The notes beneath the pieces were generated by a model. The model was not told the DNA's origin. It did not search any database and worked only from the letters and a program-made list of their open reading frames with translations. DNA of 64,000 bases from Woeseiaceae bacterium (lineage in GTDB: Bacteria; Pseudomonadota; Gammaproteobacteria; Steroidobacterales; Woeseiaceae), in NCBI GenBank assembly GCA_030065915.1, contig JASJCQ010000010.1, positions 17,699 through 81,698 of the forward strand, given 5' to 3'. Every line of letters starts with the position of its first letter. Positions within the stretch are counted from its first letter, which is position 1. This document shows positions 51,573-60,897 of the stretch, piece by piece. Position numbers and translations under genes: made by a program.

Positions 51573-52091
51573 TCATTCCCCGTCGACATGCCTCGCGATC
51601 TCGGCCGCAACGGATCCGACTTTGCGGCCGTCGGTATCTACGATGAGGTCAGCGAGGTCCTTGTAGAGGGGCTCGCGCTTGTCCATCAGGTCTTGCAGGA
51701 CCGCCTTTGGGTCTCCGTGGTGAAGCAGCGGGCGGTGGCGACCCTTGCTGGTTCGCTGCCATTGCTGTTCGACGCTGGTCTGCAGGTAAACGACAAGGCC
51801 GCGGGCCGCGAGGCAACGACGGTTCTCCTCACGCATTACGACGCCGCCACCGGTCGCCAGGACGATGCCTTGCCGCTGGGACAGTTCGTCGACGACCCGG
51901 CTCTCGCGGTCGCGAAAGCCCTGCTCACCTTCCTTCTCGAAGATGTAGGGAATATCGACGCCGGTACGATTCTCAATCTCCTCATCGGCATCGACGAAGT
52001 CCGTTTTCAGCAGCCTGGCGAGCTGTCGGCCGACGGCCGACTTGCCAGCGCCCATCGGGCCTATGAGGAATATGCTGCCGGGAGTGCTCAT
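51573..52091 (-). CDS. aroK: Shikimate kinase
   Basis: A 172-residue kinase from ATG 52091 (MSTPGSIFLIGPMGAGKSAV); in-frame sequence upstream to 52169 is not needed. P-loop GPMGAGKS, substrate Asp in FVDADEEIE, GGG loop ATGGGVVM. Phosphorylates shikimate. Ribosome site is weak. The pilQ-aroK-aroB order is widely conserved, here separated from pilQ by a strong terminator. Confidence 0.95.
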   Translation of the reverse strand: MSTPGSIFLIGPMGAGKSAVGRQLARLLKTDFVDADEEIENRTGVDIPYIFEKEGEQGFRDRESRVVDELSQRQGIVLATGGGVVMREENRRCLAARGLVVYLQTSVEQQWQRTSKGRHRPLLHHGDPKAVLQDLMDKREPLYKDLADLIVDTDGRKVGSVAAEIARHVDGE

Positions 52092-52298
52092 CGTCGAAAC
52101 AGCATGCCACAGCCCACCCGCGAGAAACGAGCAAAAGTAGCCAGGGGCCTGTCTGCACCGGGCGGGCACGCCCTGCCGGACGTCACGGACTGATCAGTAA
52201 GGCGGAGGGAGCGCGGCGTAGCACCGCTACGCGAGGGAGGGTCTGCCCCTTGGGTGCCGACAACGCGGCTGAGCCGTTCGTGATGGCCGGCCTGAAAG

Positions 52299-52330
52299 GT
52301 AAAAAGCCGGGCATTCGCCCGGCTTTTTAC
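52299..52330. terminator. Symmetrical terminator between pilQ and aroK
   Basis: GTAAAAAGCCGGGC (52299-52312), loop ATTC, GCCCGGCTTTTTAC (52317-52330): 14 perfect pairs with a T run on both strands. It ends the pilMNOPQ transcript on the minus strand; bidirectional by symmetry. Confidence 0.92.
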
Positions 52331-52364
52331 AGGATGTGTCTGCGTGGTGCAGACAAGCCCAAAC

Positions 52365-54542
52365 CTAGTTTACGGTGGCGCCCTCTGACAGGATCCGCGG
52401 TGTGACGAAGATCAGCAGCTCAGCCTTGTTGTTGATGCGCTGCTTGCTCTTGAACAGGTTGCCTGCCACCGGAATATCACCGAGGAACGGTACCTTGTTG
52501 ATCGTCTCGCGACGCTCCGTCTCGTAGATACCGCCGAGTACGACCGTCTGGCCGTCCTTGACGAGTACCTGGGTCTGGACCTGCCGGGTATCGATCGACG
52601 GTACGGTACCGCCGGCGCCGCCCGTGGAGATCACCTGGCCTACGCTGTCTTTGTTGACGTTGAGGTCCATGATGATGTTGTTGTCCGGCGTAATCTGCGG
52701 CGTAACGGTCAGGCTCAGCACGGCTTTCTTGAACTGTACGTTCGTCGCACCGGACGATGACGCCTGCTGGTACGGAATCTCGACACCCTGCTCGATGCGG
52801 GCTTCGCTCTGGTTGGCCGTGATCACGCGAGGCGTCGAAACGATCTCGCCGCGGCCTTCGGCCTCCAGCGCGCTCAACTCGAGGTCGACGAGATAGTCGC
52901 TTTCGAGTACCGCGAGCGAGAAGCGGCCAGCGCCCTCGGCGACCGGAACGTTAACGTTGTACCGGTTATCGAGTGACGGCAGCTCGATCGGGAAGATCGT
53001 GCCGTTCGACGCGTCGGCGAGGTTACCCAGCGCCGATGTAACCATCGTATCGGTACCCGTGCCCGAGCCCGAGATGACGGTGACGCCGTCTGCGCTGTTC
53101 TCGCGGAACGCGGTGACGCCGAGGCGTACACCGAGGTCGCGGCTGAAGTCGTCGTTAACAACGACGATGCGCGACTCGATCAACACCTGCTTGATCGGGA
53201 TATCGAGCGTGCGGACCAGTCGGCGAATGTCCTGCAGCTTCTCGGCCGTATCCTGTACCAACAGCGTGTTGGTGCGGGAGTCGACAGCGATGCTGCCACG
53301 ATCCGATAGCAGCGAGTTGCCGCCACCGCCAGAAATCAGGCTGGACAGGTCGCCGGCCTTCGCATAATTAACCTGCAGGAACTCGGAGTACATAGGTTCC
53401 AGCTCGCTGATCGCCTGCTTGGCCTCGAGGTCCGCCGTCTCGCGTGCCGCGATCTCGTCAGCCGGAGCGACGATGATGACGTTGCCGTTCTGGCGCATGT
53501 CCAGACCCTTGGTCGTCATGACGATGTCGAGTGCCTGGTCCCAGGGAACGTTACGCAGTCGCAGCGTGACGTTGCCGGACACCGTATCGGATACAACGAT
53601 GTTCTTGCCCGACGTCTCGGCCAGCAGCTGCAGTACAGCGCGTGTCTCGATGTCCTGGAAGTTCAGCGTCAGACGCTGTCCTTCGTATTCCTTCGTCTCC
53701 GAGAAGAGTCCGCTCACGGCCTCATCGGCTTCGACGACCGGGTTGATCTCGATCGTGAATTCATTGTCGGACTGGTAGGCCAGCTGTTCGTAGCGGCCTT
53801 CTGCCGAAATGACGACGCGCGTGTCTAGATTGGAGCGCAGCGCATCGACGGTGGATACCGGCGTTGCAAAGTCCATAACGTCCAGGCGACGCATCAGCTC
53901 GGCGGGGAGATTCGTGTCTTTGAATACCGCGACGACGCGGCCGCCTTCCTGGCGAATGTCGACCGGCGTTGACGGATCGCTCAACTGGATCATGACGCGT
54001 CCGCCGCCCTCACGTGTACGTCGGAAGTCGATGCCATCGATAGCGCGAACGCCCGGCGACGAGTAGGTGGCGGGAGATGACGTTACATTGCTGGCGAACT
54101 GGGTGGTACCAGCACTGTAATCGTCGCCGTCTCCGAGCACGACCGTCACGACATTGCCGCTGCGTCGCGTTTCATAGGCAACCATTTGTCCGAGATTGAG
54201 TACGACGCGCGTCCGCCCGTTGGCCTCGGCCGTCAGTACGGTGTCCAGCGGACCCACATTGACGTCACGACGGCGAGAGCTGAGCGCAAGCGCAGTGTCA
54301 GGGAGGTCGAGCGCGATGCGCGCAGGATTCTCGATGGTGAATGCCAGCGGCTCAGGAGCAGCTTCGCTCATGATGAGCTTCAGCTCTACCTGTTCGCCCG
54401 GCAGACTTTGTACCTGAATGTCCTGCAGTTGATTCGGCACCTGTGCGTTCGCGCTCATCGCGAAAAACAGCACCTGCGCCGCTGCAGCCAAAGACAACAC
54501 CGTACGTCGAACTACGACCGTCGGTTCAAATTTGAGCGTCAT
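52365..54542 (-). CDS. pilQ: Type IV pilus secretin PilQ
   Basis: A 725-residue outer membrane secretin from ATG 54542 (in-frame ATG seven codons earlier possible). Signal peptide; AMIN domains at about 40-260 (PLAFTIENPARIALDLPDT); secretin/TonB short domain and N1 domain (VNYAKAGDLSSLISGG); C-terminal secretin core (EIVSTPRVITANQSEARIEQ, VPFLGDIPVAGNLFKSKQRI). Forms the ring through which the pilus passes. Last gene of the pilMNOPQ cluster, with pilP ending 28 bases upstream. Confidence 0.97.
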   Translation of the reverse strand: MTLKFEPTVVVRRTVLSLAAAAQVLFFAMSANAQVPNQLQDIQVQSLPGEQVELKLIMSEAAPEPLAFTIENPARIALDLPDTALALSSRRRDVNVGPLDTVLTAEANGRTRVVLNLGQMVAYETRRSGNVVTVVLGDGDDYSAGTTQFASNVTSSPATYSSPGVRAIDGIDFRRTREGGGRVMIQLSDPSTPVDIRQEGGRVVAVFKDTNLPAELMRRLDVMDFATPVSTVDALRSNLDTRVVISAEGRYEQLAYQSDNEFTIEINPVVEADEAVSGLFSETKEYEGQRLTLNFQDIETRAVLQLLAETSGKNIVVSDTVSGNVTLRLRNVPWDQALDIVMTTKGLDMRQNGNVIIVAPADEIAARETADLEAKQAISELEPMYSEFLQVNYAKAGDLSSLISGGGGNSLLSDRGSIAVDSRTNTLLVQDTAEKLQDIRRLVRTLDIPIKQVLIESRIVVVNDDFSRDLGVRLGVTAFRENSADGVTVISGSGTGTDTMVTSALGNLADASNGTIFPIELPSLDNRYNVNVPVAEGAGRFSLAVLESDYLVDLELSALEAEGRGEIVSTPRVITANQSEARIEQGVEIPYQQASSSGATNVQFKKAVLSLTVTPQITPDNNIIMDLNVNKDSVGQVISTGGAGGTVPSIDTRQVQTQVLVKDGQTVVLGGIYETERRETINKVPFLGDIPVAGNLFKSKQRINNKAELLIFVTPRILSEGATVN

Positions 54543-54570
54543 TCCTATTACTCCCAGTTCCATTCAGGTA

Positions 54571-55095
54571 TCAGTTCTGAAGACTGATCGCGGCGTCTCT
54601 TTCAATGTAGCCGCCAATACCATCAGAAATAATCTCTACCAGCGTGATTTCTGATTCCGTAATTCCAGTGATTCGACCGTCGTTCTGCCCCATGTAATTG
54701 CCGAGGATCACGCGGTGAATCAGGCCATCTGCAGTCTGCACGAGACCGTAAACACTCTCGGACATATCCAGCGTCCCAACCATACGAAGCGTGTCCAGCG
54801 GAAAGCTCTCGAGGAACTCCGGAACGCGATCGGGGTCTGGTCGTGCACCGCCCGCTGCGCCACCCGCCGACTGCGGCGTGTCTGGCTGGAACGGCGGCCG
54901 AAAGCCTTCATCGTCCGCCTGGTACTCGAATACTTCGTAGGGGATGATCTCGGGCAACGGCTCAATGCCACGACCGGGTCGCTGTTTGACCTCGTTGATG
55001 TAGGCGTCGAGCTCATCCATGTCCGATCCGCAACCGGCCGTGCCAGCTGCGACAAAGGCCACGATTGCGAGTTTTGACCATGCTTTGACAGCCAT
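54571..55095 (-). CDS. pilP: Type IV pilus lipoprotein PilP
   Basis: A 174-residue inner membrane lipoprotein (lipobox TAGC, cysteine about 22) with a Pro-rich linker (DAYINEVKQRPGRGIEPLPE) and a C-terminal beta domain (DTLRMVGTLDMSESVYGLVQ, YMGQNDGRITGI). Links PilNO to PilQ. Shares one base with pilO's stop. Confidence 0.95.
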   Translation of the reverse strand: MAVKAWSKLAIVAFVAAGTAGCGSDMDELDAYINEVKQRPGRGIEPLPEIIPYEVFEYQADDEGFRPPFQPDTPQSAGGAAGGARPDPDRVPEFLESFPLDTLRMVGTLDMSESVYGLVQTADGLIHRVILGNYMGQNDGRITGITESEITLVEIISDGIGGYIERDAAISLQN

Positions 55096-55694
55096 TAGTC
55101 AGCCTCCTCAATGTAGCGATAGGTCTTGGCGGTGACTTCCATGCTCAGCTGGTTGTAGACACCAGGCCCGCCGCCGGACGTAATATTGATGTTGTGCAGG
55201 GTCACAATACGCGGCAGCGCTGCAATGCCGCTGACGAAGTCGGCGATCTCGTGATAGCCGCCGGTCAGACGGATTCGAATCGGCTTCTCGGCGTAAAAGT
55301 CGCGCGGCACTTCCGACTGCGGTTCGAACAGCCGCTCCTGCAGGCCGGCTGCCAGTCCCGTCTGCGAGATATCGACGATCAGGCTCGGGATCTCGGTCTC
55401 ACCGGGCAACTGACGGAGCATCGTGCCGAAAGACTGCTCCATCTCCGCGAGCTGCTCTTTGTATTCGTCGTAGTTTGCGGCCTTGCGCTGTTTGTTCTCG
55501 AATACCTGGCGAAGGTCCTGCTCGGTGGCTTCGGCCTTCTGCAGCTGCGGCGCCTTGTCCTTGACGATCGTGAAGTAGATGCCAAGCCCCAGGACAGCGA
55601 CGAATACGAGGGCGATGACAGCCGCCCGGAACGGCAGCGGCCAGCGGCCGACGTCATTGACGTCTAACGCCTGGAGTTCTTCTATGAGGTTCAT
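55095..55694 (-). CDS. pilO: Type IV pilus assembly protein PilO
   Basis: A 199-residue inner membrane protein: one helix (FRAAVIALVFVAVLGLGIYF), coiled coil (EATEQDLRQVFENKQRKAAN), and the PilO ferredoxin-like periplasmic domain (FYAEKPIRIRLTGGYHEIAD, FVSGIAALPRIVTLHNI). Forms a heterodimer with PilN. Overlaps pilN by four bases. Confidence 0.96.
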   Translation of the reverse strand: MNLIEELQALDVNDVGRWPLPFRAAVIALVFVAVLGLGIYFTIVKDKAPQLQKAEATEQDLRQVFENKQRKAANYDEYKEQLAEMEQSFGTMLRQLPGETEIPSLIVDISQTGLAAGLQERLFEPQSEVPRDFYAEKPIRIRLTGGYHEIADFVSGIAALPRIVTLHNINITSGGGPGVYNQLSMEVTAKTYRYIEEAD

Positions 55695-56254
55695 ACGTCG
55701 TCCCCCCCTGATGAAGAACGAACCTGCTTGAGGTACACCGTAAATTCAGCTTGGCGGGAGTTACCGACGGTCTTCGTCGCGACACGCTCGACCTCTGGAT
55801 CAGTCATCCAGTCCGAGGCATCGATCTGGCGCATCAAAGCGGAGACGCGAGTACTGGACTGCGCGATGCCGCGAATCTGGATGCGGTTGCCTGTCTGCCG
55901 CATGCTCGTCAGGTACACGCCTTCAGGCAGCTGACGCGTCATCTCGTCGAACAGGTGAACGATTTCCGGGCGGCTTTTCTGAAGCTGGTTAATGATCTCC
56001 ATACGAGCAAGCAGTCGTTCTTTCTGACGCTCCAGTCCGTCGATTTCCTCGATGCTCTTCTCGAGCTCGCGGATCTCGGCCGTCAGGCGATCATTCTTGC
56101 TCATCTGGCTGTCGATCATGCCGTCATAGAAGAACATCGTCGCAAGAACGCCGGCAATCGCAACAACGACCCCGCCGGCCAGTGCAACGCCGAAGTCTCG
56201 TTGACGCTTTTTACGCTCTGCTTCGCGCCACGGCAGTAGGTTAATGCTTGGCAT
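55691..56254 (-). CDS. pilN: Type IV pilus assembly protein PilN
   Basis: A 187-residue protein starting MPSINLLPWREAERKKRQRD; the INLLPWRE tail is the segment that docks into PilM. One membrane helix (LAGGVVVAIAGVLATMFFY), a coiled coil, and the ferredoxin-like domain with LTSMRQTGNRIQIRGIAQSS. Starts one base after the pilM stop. Confidence 0.96.
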   Translation of the reverse strand: MPSINLLPWREAERKKRQRDFGVALAGGVVVAIAGVLATMFFYDGMIDSQMSKNDRLTAEIRELEKSIEEIDGLERQKERLLARMEIINQLQKSRPEIVHLFDEMTRQLPEGVYLTSMRQTGNRIQIRGIAQSSTRVSALMRQIDASDWMTDPEVERVATKTVGNSRQAEFTVYLKQVRSSSGGDDV

Positions 56255-56255
56255 C

Positions 56256-57317
56256 TTAGTCGAAACTCCTTAGTGCCAGACCGCAAGCCGTCAGCAGGGC
56301 GGTCGCGTCTTTCGTGACACCCTGTGACTTCGCTTTTGATGAGATCTTCATTTGTCCGAGCGGGTCGCCCACTTCGGTCGGGATACCGACACGAGAGGAG
56401 ATGACATCTGCGATGCCCGGGATGTTCGCGCAACCGCCGCAGACCAGGATCAGGTCCGGCTGCTCACGGCCGCCGCCCGATGCCAGGTAGAACTGCAACG
56501 ATCGACTGACCTGCTGAGTCATGTCATCGATGAAAGGCTCCAGCACTTCGGGCTGATAGTTGCTGGGCAGGCCGCCCTGCTTCTTGGCCCGGCCGGCATC
56601 CTCCATCGAGAGACCGTAGGTACGCATGATTTCTTCAGTCAGCTGCTGGCCGCCGAAGTTGAAGTCGCGCGTGTAAATGACTTTGAGGTTCTGCAGTACC
56701 GAGAACGTGGTGCTGCTGGCGCCGATGTCGACGACGGCTACCGTCTGCTCGCCCTCGGCTTCCGGAATCTGGTGACTCAGGAGCTGGCACGCATTCTCGA
56801 GAGCGAAGGCTTCAACGTCGACGATCTTCGTCGCGAGTCCCGCGGCGGCAACGGCGCTTTCACGCTGCTCGACATTCTCGGTTCGCGTCGCGACGAGCAG
56901 GACATCCATCAGCTCGGGATCTTTGTCATTCGGGCCGACCACTTCGTAGTCGAAGCTGACCTCTTCCATCGGGAAGGGGATGTACTGGTCCGCCTGGATT
57001 TCCACCTGCCCTTCGAGATCTCGCTCGGAAAGAGTGGATGGCATCTGGATTACCTTGGTAATGGCTGCGTCACCACTGATAGCGACGGCAACGTCGGTCG
57101 CTTTTGCACCTGCACGCTTGACGGCACGACGAATCGCCTCACCGACTGCCTTGGCATCGACGATCGCTTTTTCGTTAACGGAACTGGGTGGTGTGGGCTC
57201 TGCAGAATAGGACTCGACACGATAGCGCTTTCCGCTCTGGGAAAGCTCTATCAGCTTGACCGACGAGGTCGTGATATCGAGGCCCAAGAGGGGCTGAGTC
57301 TTCTTGCCGAATAACAC
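56256..57317 (-). CDS. pilM: Type IV pilus actin-like ATPase PilM
   Basis: A 353-residue cytoplasmic actin-like protein from GTG 57317 (after agggaaaa). Phosphate loops LLGLDITTSSVKLIEL and AVVDIGASSTTFSVL; NFGGQQLTEEI and LILVCGGCANIPGIA complete the fold. Binds the PilN N-terminus. First gene of the pilMNOPQ operon; divergent from PBP1A as in other gammaproteobacteria. Confidence 0.97.
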   Translation of the reverse strand: MLFGKKTQPLLGLDITTSSVKLIELSQSGKRYRVESYSAEPTPPSSVNEKAIVDAKAVGEAIRRAVKRAGAKATDVAVAISGDAAITKVIQMPSTLSERDLEGQVEIQADQYIPFPMEEVSFDYEVVGPNDKDPELMDVLLVATRTENVEQRESAVAAAGLATKIVDVEAFALENACQLLSHQIPEAEGEQTVAVVDIGASSTTFSVLQNLKVIYTRDFNFGGQQLTEEIMRTYGLSMEDAGRAKKQGGLPSNYQPEVLEPFIDDMTQQVSRSLQFYLASGGGREQPDLILVCGGCANIPGIADVISSRVGIPTEVGDPLGQMKISSKAKSQGVTKDATALLTACGLALRSFD

Positions 57318-57681
57318 GTATTTTCCCTTCTAAGTCGGTAGGTTGCGAGTCAAATATAAGTTTGACCTGAGCATAGCGATTTAACTATATATCAATAAAA
57401 TGTTAAATAAAACGTGACTGTTGTCACGATCCAGCGACAGCATGGTACTCACCCGAACGCCCCTATTCTGTGAACTGGTTGGCGCATAGCTGTGAGAACT
57501 GAGTTTTTTCGCATTTCGCCGATTGCCTAATTCGCTTGAAGATCGCTATCATGCGTCGCGTTTATCCGGTGTTGCCACAGGATTGCCACATTTCCCGCAC
57601 CAAACTCCCATCACTCTAGTCACTAATGAATAGGCTCGGCACTCTTCATTTGCTGCCTTGTTGCCGGAAATAGCGCTCAGC
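57318..57681. other. 364-base divergent intergenic region (pilM / mrcA)
   Basis: An AT-rich stretch at 57375-57412 (ttaactatatatcaataaaa) on the pilM side probably carries the pil promoter. A short palindrome, CGTGAC-TGTT-GTCACG (57413-57428), is a possible protein site. I could not define -35/-10 boxes confidently. No gene is seen. Confidence 0.5.
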
Positions 57682-60231
57682 ATGCAGGAAAGATCAGGAA
57701 AACAAGTCGACAGACCTCGCAAAAACGGATGGTTGCGAGCGGGTATTGTCGTCACTGGCCTGGCGACGCTCACCGGTATCATCGGTGTCGCCGCTGTCGT
57801 TGGCGCCTATTACTACGCCTCTCCGAAACTGCCGGAAGCGGAGACGATCACCGACATACCGCTGCAGATCCCGCTGCGCATCTTCAGCCGCGACGGCCGG
57901 CTGATCTCCGAGATCGGGCAGCGGCGACGCATACTTATTGAATACGATGACGTGCCGGAGCATGTCGTCCACGCTTTCATTGCCGCTGAGGATCGGCGCT
58001 TCTTCGATCACGGCGGCATCGACCCGATCGGTATCGGGCGAGCGCTGTTCAAGTTGATACAGACCGGTGAGATCGCGGGCGGCGGCAGCACGCTGACGCA
58101 GCAGCTTGCGCGCGACTACTTCCTGACACGTGAACAAACACTCGTTCGCAAACTGAACGAGGCGTTCCTCGCGTACAAGATCGAGCAGGAGTTCTCCAAG
58201 CAGGAGATCATGGCGCTGTTCCTGAACAAGATGTTCTTCGGACAGCGAGCCTACGGCGTCGCCGCCGCGGCGCAGGTCTATTTCAACAAGCCGCTGGCGC
58301 GGATCGACGTGTCGGAAGCGGCGACGCTGGCCGGTGTGCTGCCGGCGCCGTCTCGCTACAACCCGGTCCGGTCGCCACGAGACGCGACGCGACGCAGGAA
58401 TTACGTGCTCGAGCGAATGCTCGATCTCGGCCACATCAGTCGCGAAGAATACGACGCGGCGTACGACACTCCGATGGAGTCGAACCTCTACGGCGCCGCC
58501 GTGGAATTGAACGCGCCGTACGTTGCCGAGATGGTTCGTCGTGAAATGCTGTCGCGCTATGGCGAGGAAACCTACACGGCCGGTTACCAGGTGGTCACCG
58601 CCTTAGACTCCAGGCTGCAGGCGGCAGCGAACTACGCATTGCAGAACGGCCTGCTCGAGTTCACACGACGGCGCGGCTTTCGCGGGCCGATTACGACCTT
58701 TGAACTGACTGACGAGATTTTCGCGACCTCACTCGACGAGTGGCCTACTGAAATATTCGATGCGCTCGAGCAGTACGCTCCGGGCAAGCTGTCCGTCGCA
58801 CTGGTCACGGCGCTGAATGAAGACAACAGCGCAAGCATCCTGTTCGCCGACGGCAGCCAGTCGGAGATTCCGTGGCAGGGCATGGACTGGGCGAAGCCGT
58901 TTATCGACAGGGAGACCACCGGACCGGCGCCCGAGTCTGTCGAAGACGTGCTTGCGGTAGGCGATCTCGTTTACGTGATGCCGACAACGCTGGACTTCTG
59001 GGCCCTGACCAACGCGCCGGAAGCGCAGGGCGCTATCGTATCGATGGATCCTTACGACGGCGCTATCACGAGCCTGATTGGCGGCTTCGATTTCGGCCTG
59101 CAGAAGTTCAACCGCGCAACGCAGGCGCGTCGCCAGCCGGGCTCCTCGTTCAAACCCTTTATATATAGCGCAGCGCTCGAAGCCGGGAACACGGCGGCGA
59201 CCGTTGTGCTGGACGCCCCGGTCGTCATCAATTCATCGGAGCTGGAGGCCGTCTGGCGCCCGTTGAACTACAGCGGCCGTTTCTACGGTCCGACGCGGCT
59301 TCGCGAGGCGCTGGTTCGATCGATGAACCTGGTCTCGGTGCGACTGCTGTTGTTCGAGACGGGTATCGGCAATGCCGTCAGGCATATCTCCAAGTTCGGC
59401 TTTGGTGAACTGAGCCTGCCGCGCAACGGCTCGCTGGCACTGGGAGCAGGAGAAGCCTCACCGCTGGACATGGCGCAGGGCTATGCCACGATCGCGAACG
59501 GCGGCTATGCGATCAAACCCTATGTGATCGATGGCATCTACGGCCCGGCCGGCGACACGCTGTACCGCGCGGAACCTCTCGTCGTTTGCGAAGACTGTGA
59601 ACGAGAGCAGACGCGCTTCGAGCTGGAACACGTCCCGGAGTTCACGATGGACGAGATGGCCGAGATGGGCACTGACTACCGACCGGATGCCGAACACGCG
59701 CCGGAGCTGTACGAAACGATCAATGCCGCACCGAGAGCCATCGACGCACGCAATGCCTTCATCGTCCAGGACATGATGCGGGACGTGATCCGTCGTGGCA
59801 CCGGTCGACGAGCACTCGTGCTGGGAAGACGGGACCTGTCCGGAAAGACGGGCACGTCGAACGATCGGCGCGATGCCTGGTTTGGCGGTTTCAACGGCGA
59901 CCTCGCGGCCATTGTCTGGATTGGCTATGACGATGACCTCCCGCTGGGCCCGGGCGAAGAGGGCTCACGCACGGCACTTCCGGTCTGGATACAGTTCACC
60001 GACCGAGCGCTCGAAGGCGTTCCCGAGAACCAGATGCCAATGCCGAGCGGCATCCTGCGCCAGCGGATCGATCGGGACACCGGCTGTCCGGCCCGCGCCG
60101 GACAGCGAAACACGACCTTCGAGCTGTTCCGCGAAGGCAATGTCCCGGTCTGCGAGGAACTCGAAGAAGTACCGGACATCCTGAACATGGACGAAGGCGA
60201 TGAAGAGCCTAAGGAAGAGAGCCTGTTCTAG
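57682..60231 (+). CDS. mrcA: Penicillin-binding protein 1A
   Basis: An 849-residue bifunctional peptidoglycan synthase, from ATG 57682; a TTG eight codons earlier is possible. One membrane helix at about 20-44. GT51 domain with catalytic Glu103 (AAEDRRFFDH), then GGSTLTQQLAR. OB-like linker domain about 300-430. Transpeptidase motifs: Ser488 in SSFK, SMN at 547-549, and KTG at 722-724. Normal domain order for PBP1A. The next gene abuts its stop codon. Confidence 0.97.
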   Translation: MQERSGKQVDRPRKNGWLRAGIVVTGLATLTGIIGVAAVVGAYYYASPKLPEAETITDIPLQIPLRIFSRDGRLISEIGQRRRILIEYDDVPEHVVHAFIAAEDRRFFDHGGIDPIGIGRALFKLIQTGEIAGGGSTLTQQLARDYFLTREQTLVRKLNEAFLAYKIEQEFSKQEIMALFLNKMFFGQRAYGVAAAAQVYFNKPLARIDVSEAATLAGVLPAPSRYNPVRSPRDATRRRNYVLERMLDLGHISREEYDAAYDTPMESNLYGAAVELNAPYVAEMVRREMLSRYGEETYTAGYQVVTALDSRLQAAANYALQNGLLEFTRRRGFRGPITTFELTDEIFATSLDEWPTEIFDALEQYAPGKLSVALVTALNEDNSASILFADGSQSEIPWQGMDWAKPFIDRETTGPAPESVEDVLAVGDLVYVMPTTLDFWALTNAPEAQGAIVSMDPYDGAITSLIGGFDFGLQKFNRATQARRQPGSSFKPFIYSAALEAGNTAATVVLDAPVVINSSELEAVWRPLNYSGRFYGPTRLREALVRSMNLVSVRLLLFETGIGNAVRHISKFGFGELSLPRNGSLALGAGEASPLDMAQGYATIANGGYAIKPYVIDGIYGPAGDTLYRAEPLVVCEDCEREQTRFELEHVPEFTMDEMAEMGTDYRPDAEHAPELYETINAAPRAIDARNAFIVQDMMRDVIRRGTGRRALVLGRRDLSGKTGTSNDRRDAWFGGFNGDLAAIVWIGYDDDLPLGPGEEGSRTALPVWIQFTDRALEGVPENQMPMPSGILRQRIDRDTGCPARAGQRNTTFELFREGNVPVCEELEEVPDILNMDEGDEEPKEESLF

Positions 60232-60858
60232 ATGCCACGACGCAGTGACACGAACGGTGACCGTACTCGCGCCCTGGTAGCCCAGGAAGCCGCCAGGCTG
60301 ATCGTTGACCAGGGCATTCGTGACTACGGAATCGCGAAGAAAAAAGCCGCCGAGAAACTGAACCTGGCGACGCGGGGTGCGCTGCCGGGCAACCACGAGA
60401 TCGAACAGGCGATTGCCGATCACTTGTCACTGTTCGCCGGTGATGACCACGTTGAGATTCTGTACAGCTTGCGACGCACCGCGCTGATCGCGATGCAGAT
60501 GCTCGAAGAGTTTACGCCGCGCCTTGTCGGGCCGGTGCTCAGCGGCACGGCGGATGACAACTCGGCCGTGAATATGCACCTGTTCAGTGACTCGCCCGAG
60601 CTGGTCGCCTTTCATCTCGGCGACCGGCAAATCAACTTCAGGAATTACGAGCGCCGGCTAAAGACCCGACGCAATGTCGTCGAGATCTATCCGGGTTACG
60701 AGTTCCGGCACGAGTACAACATCGTGCAGGCCACCGTGTTTCCATACGACGGCTTGCGACAGGCACCGATCAGCCCGATCGACGGCAAGCCGATGAAGCG
60801 TGCGGACATGAACGCGGTCCAGGTGCTGATGGAAGAGATGCCGGCGGGCGCCGGCTAA
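60232..60858 (+). CDS. Conserved protein of unknown function
   Basis: A 208-residue cytoplasmic protein whose ATG directly abuts the mrcA stop. The N-terminal helix region (RALVAQEAARLIVDQGIRDY, GIAKKKAAEKL) resembles the start of TetR-like or nucleotidyltransferase-type proteins; the middle has GPVLSGTADDNSAVNMHLFS, VAFHLGDRQINFRNYERR. The GxxxxGxAxxxSxxxxH pattern suggests a nucleotidyltransferase-like fold, not established. Co-transcribed with mrcA. Confidence 0.72.
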   Translation: MPRRSDTNGDRTRALVAQEAARLIVDQGIRDYGIAKKKAAEKLNLATRGALPGNHEIEQAIADHLSLFAGDDHVEILYSLRRTALIAMQMLEEFTPRLVGPVLSGTADDNSAVNMHLFSDSPELVAFHLGDRQINFRNYERRLKTRRNVVEIYPGYEFRHEYNIVQATVFPYDGLRQAPISPIDGKPMKRADMNAVQVLMEEMPAGAG

Positions 60859-60897
60859 ACTCCCGAGCCCGGCGCACCGGTACTCGGCGCTGGTGTC

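Noticed and set aside
57549..57782. Short minus-strand frame between pilM and mrcA
   Set aside because: Overlaps the start of mrcA, has no ribosome site and no recognisable domain.
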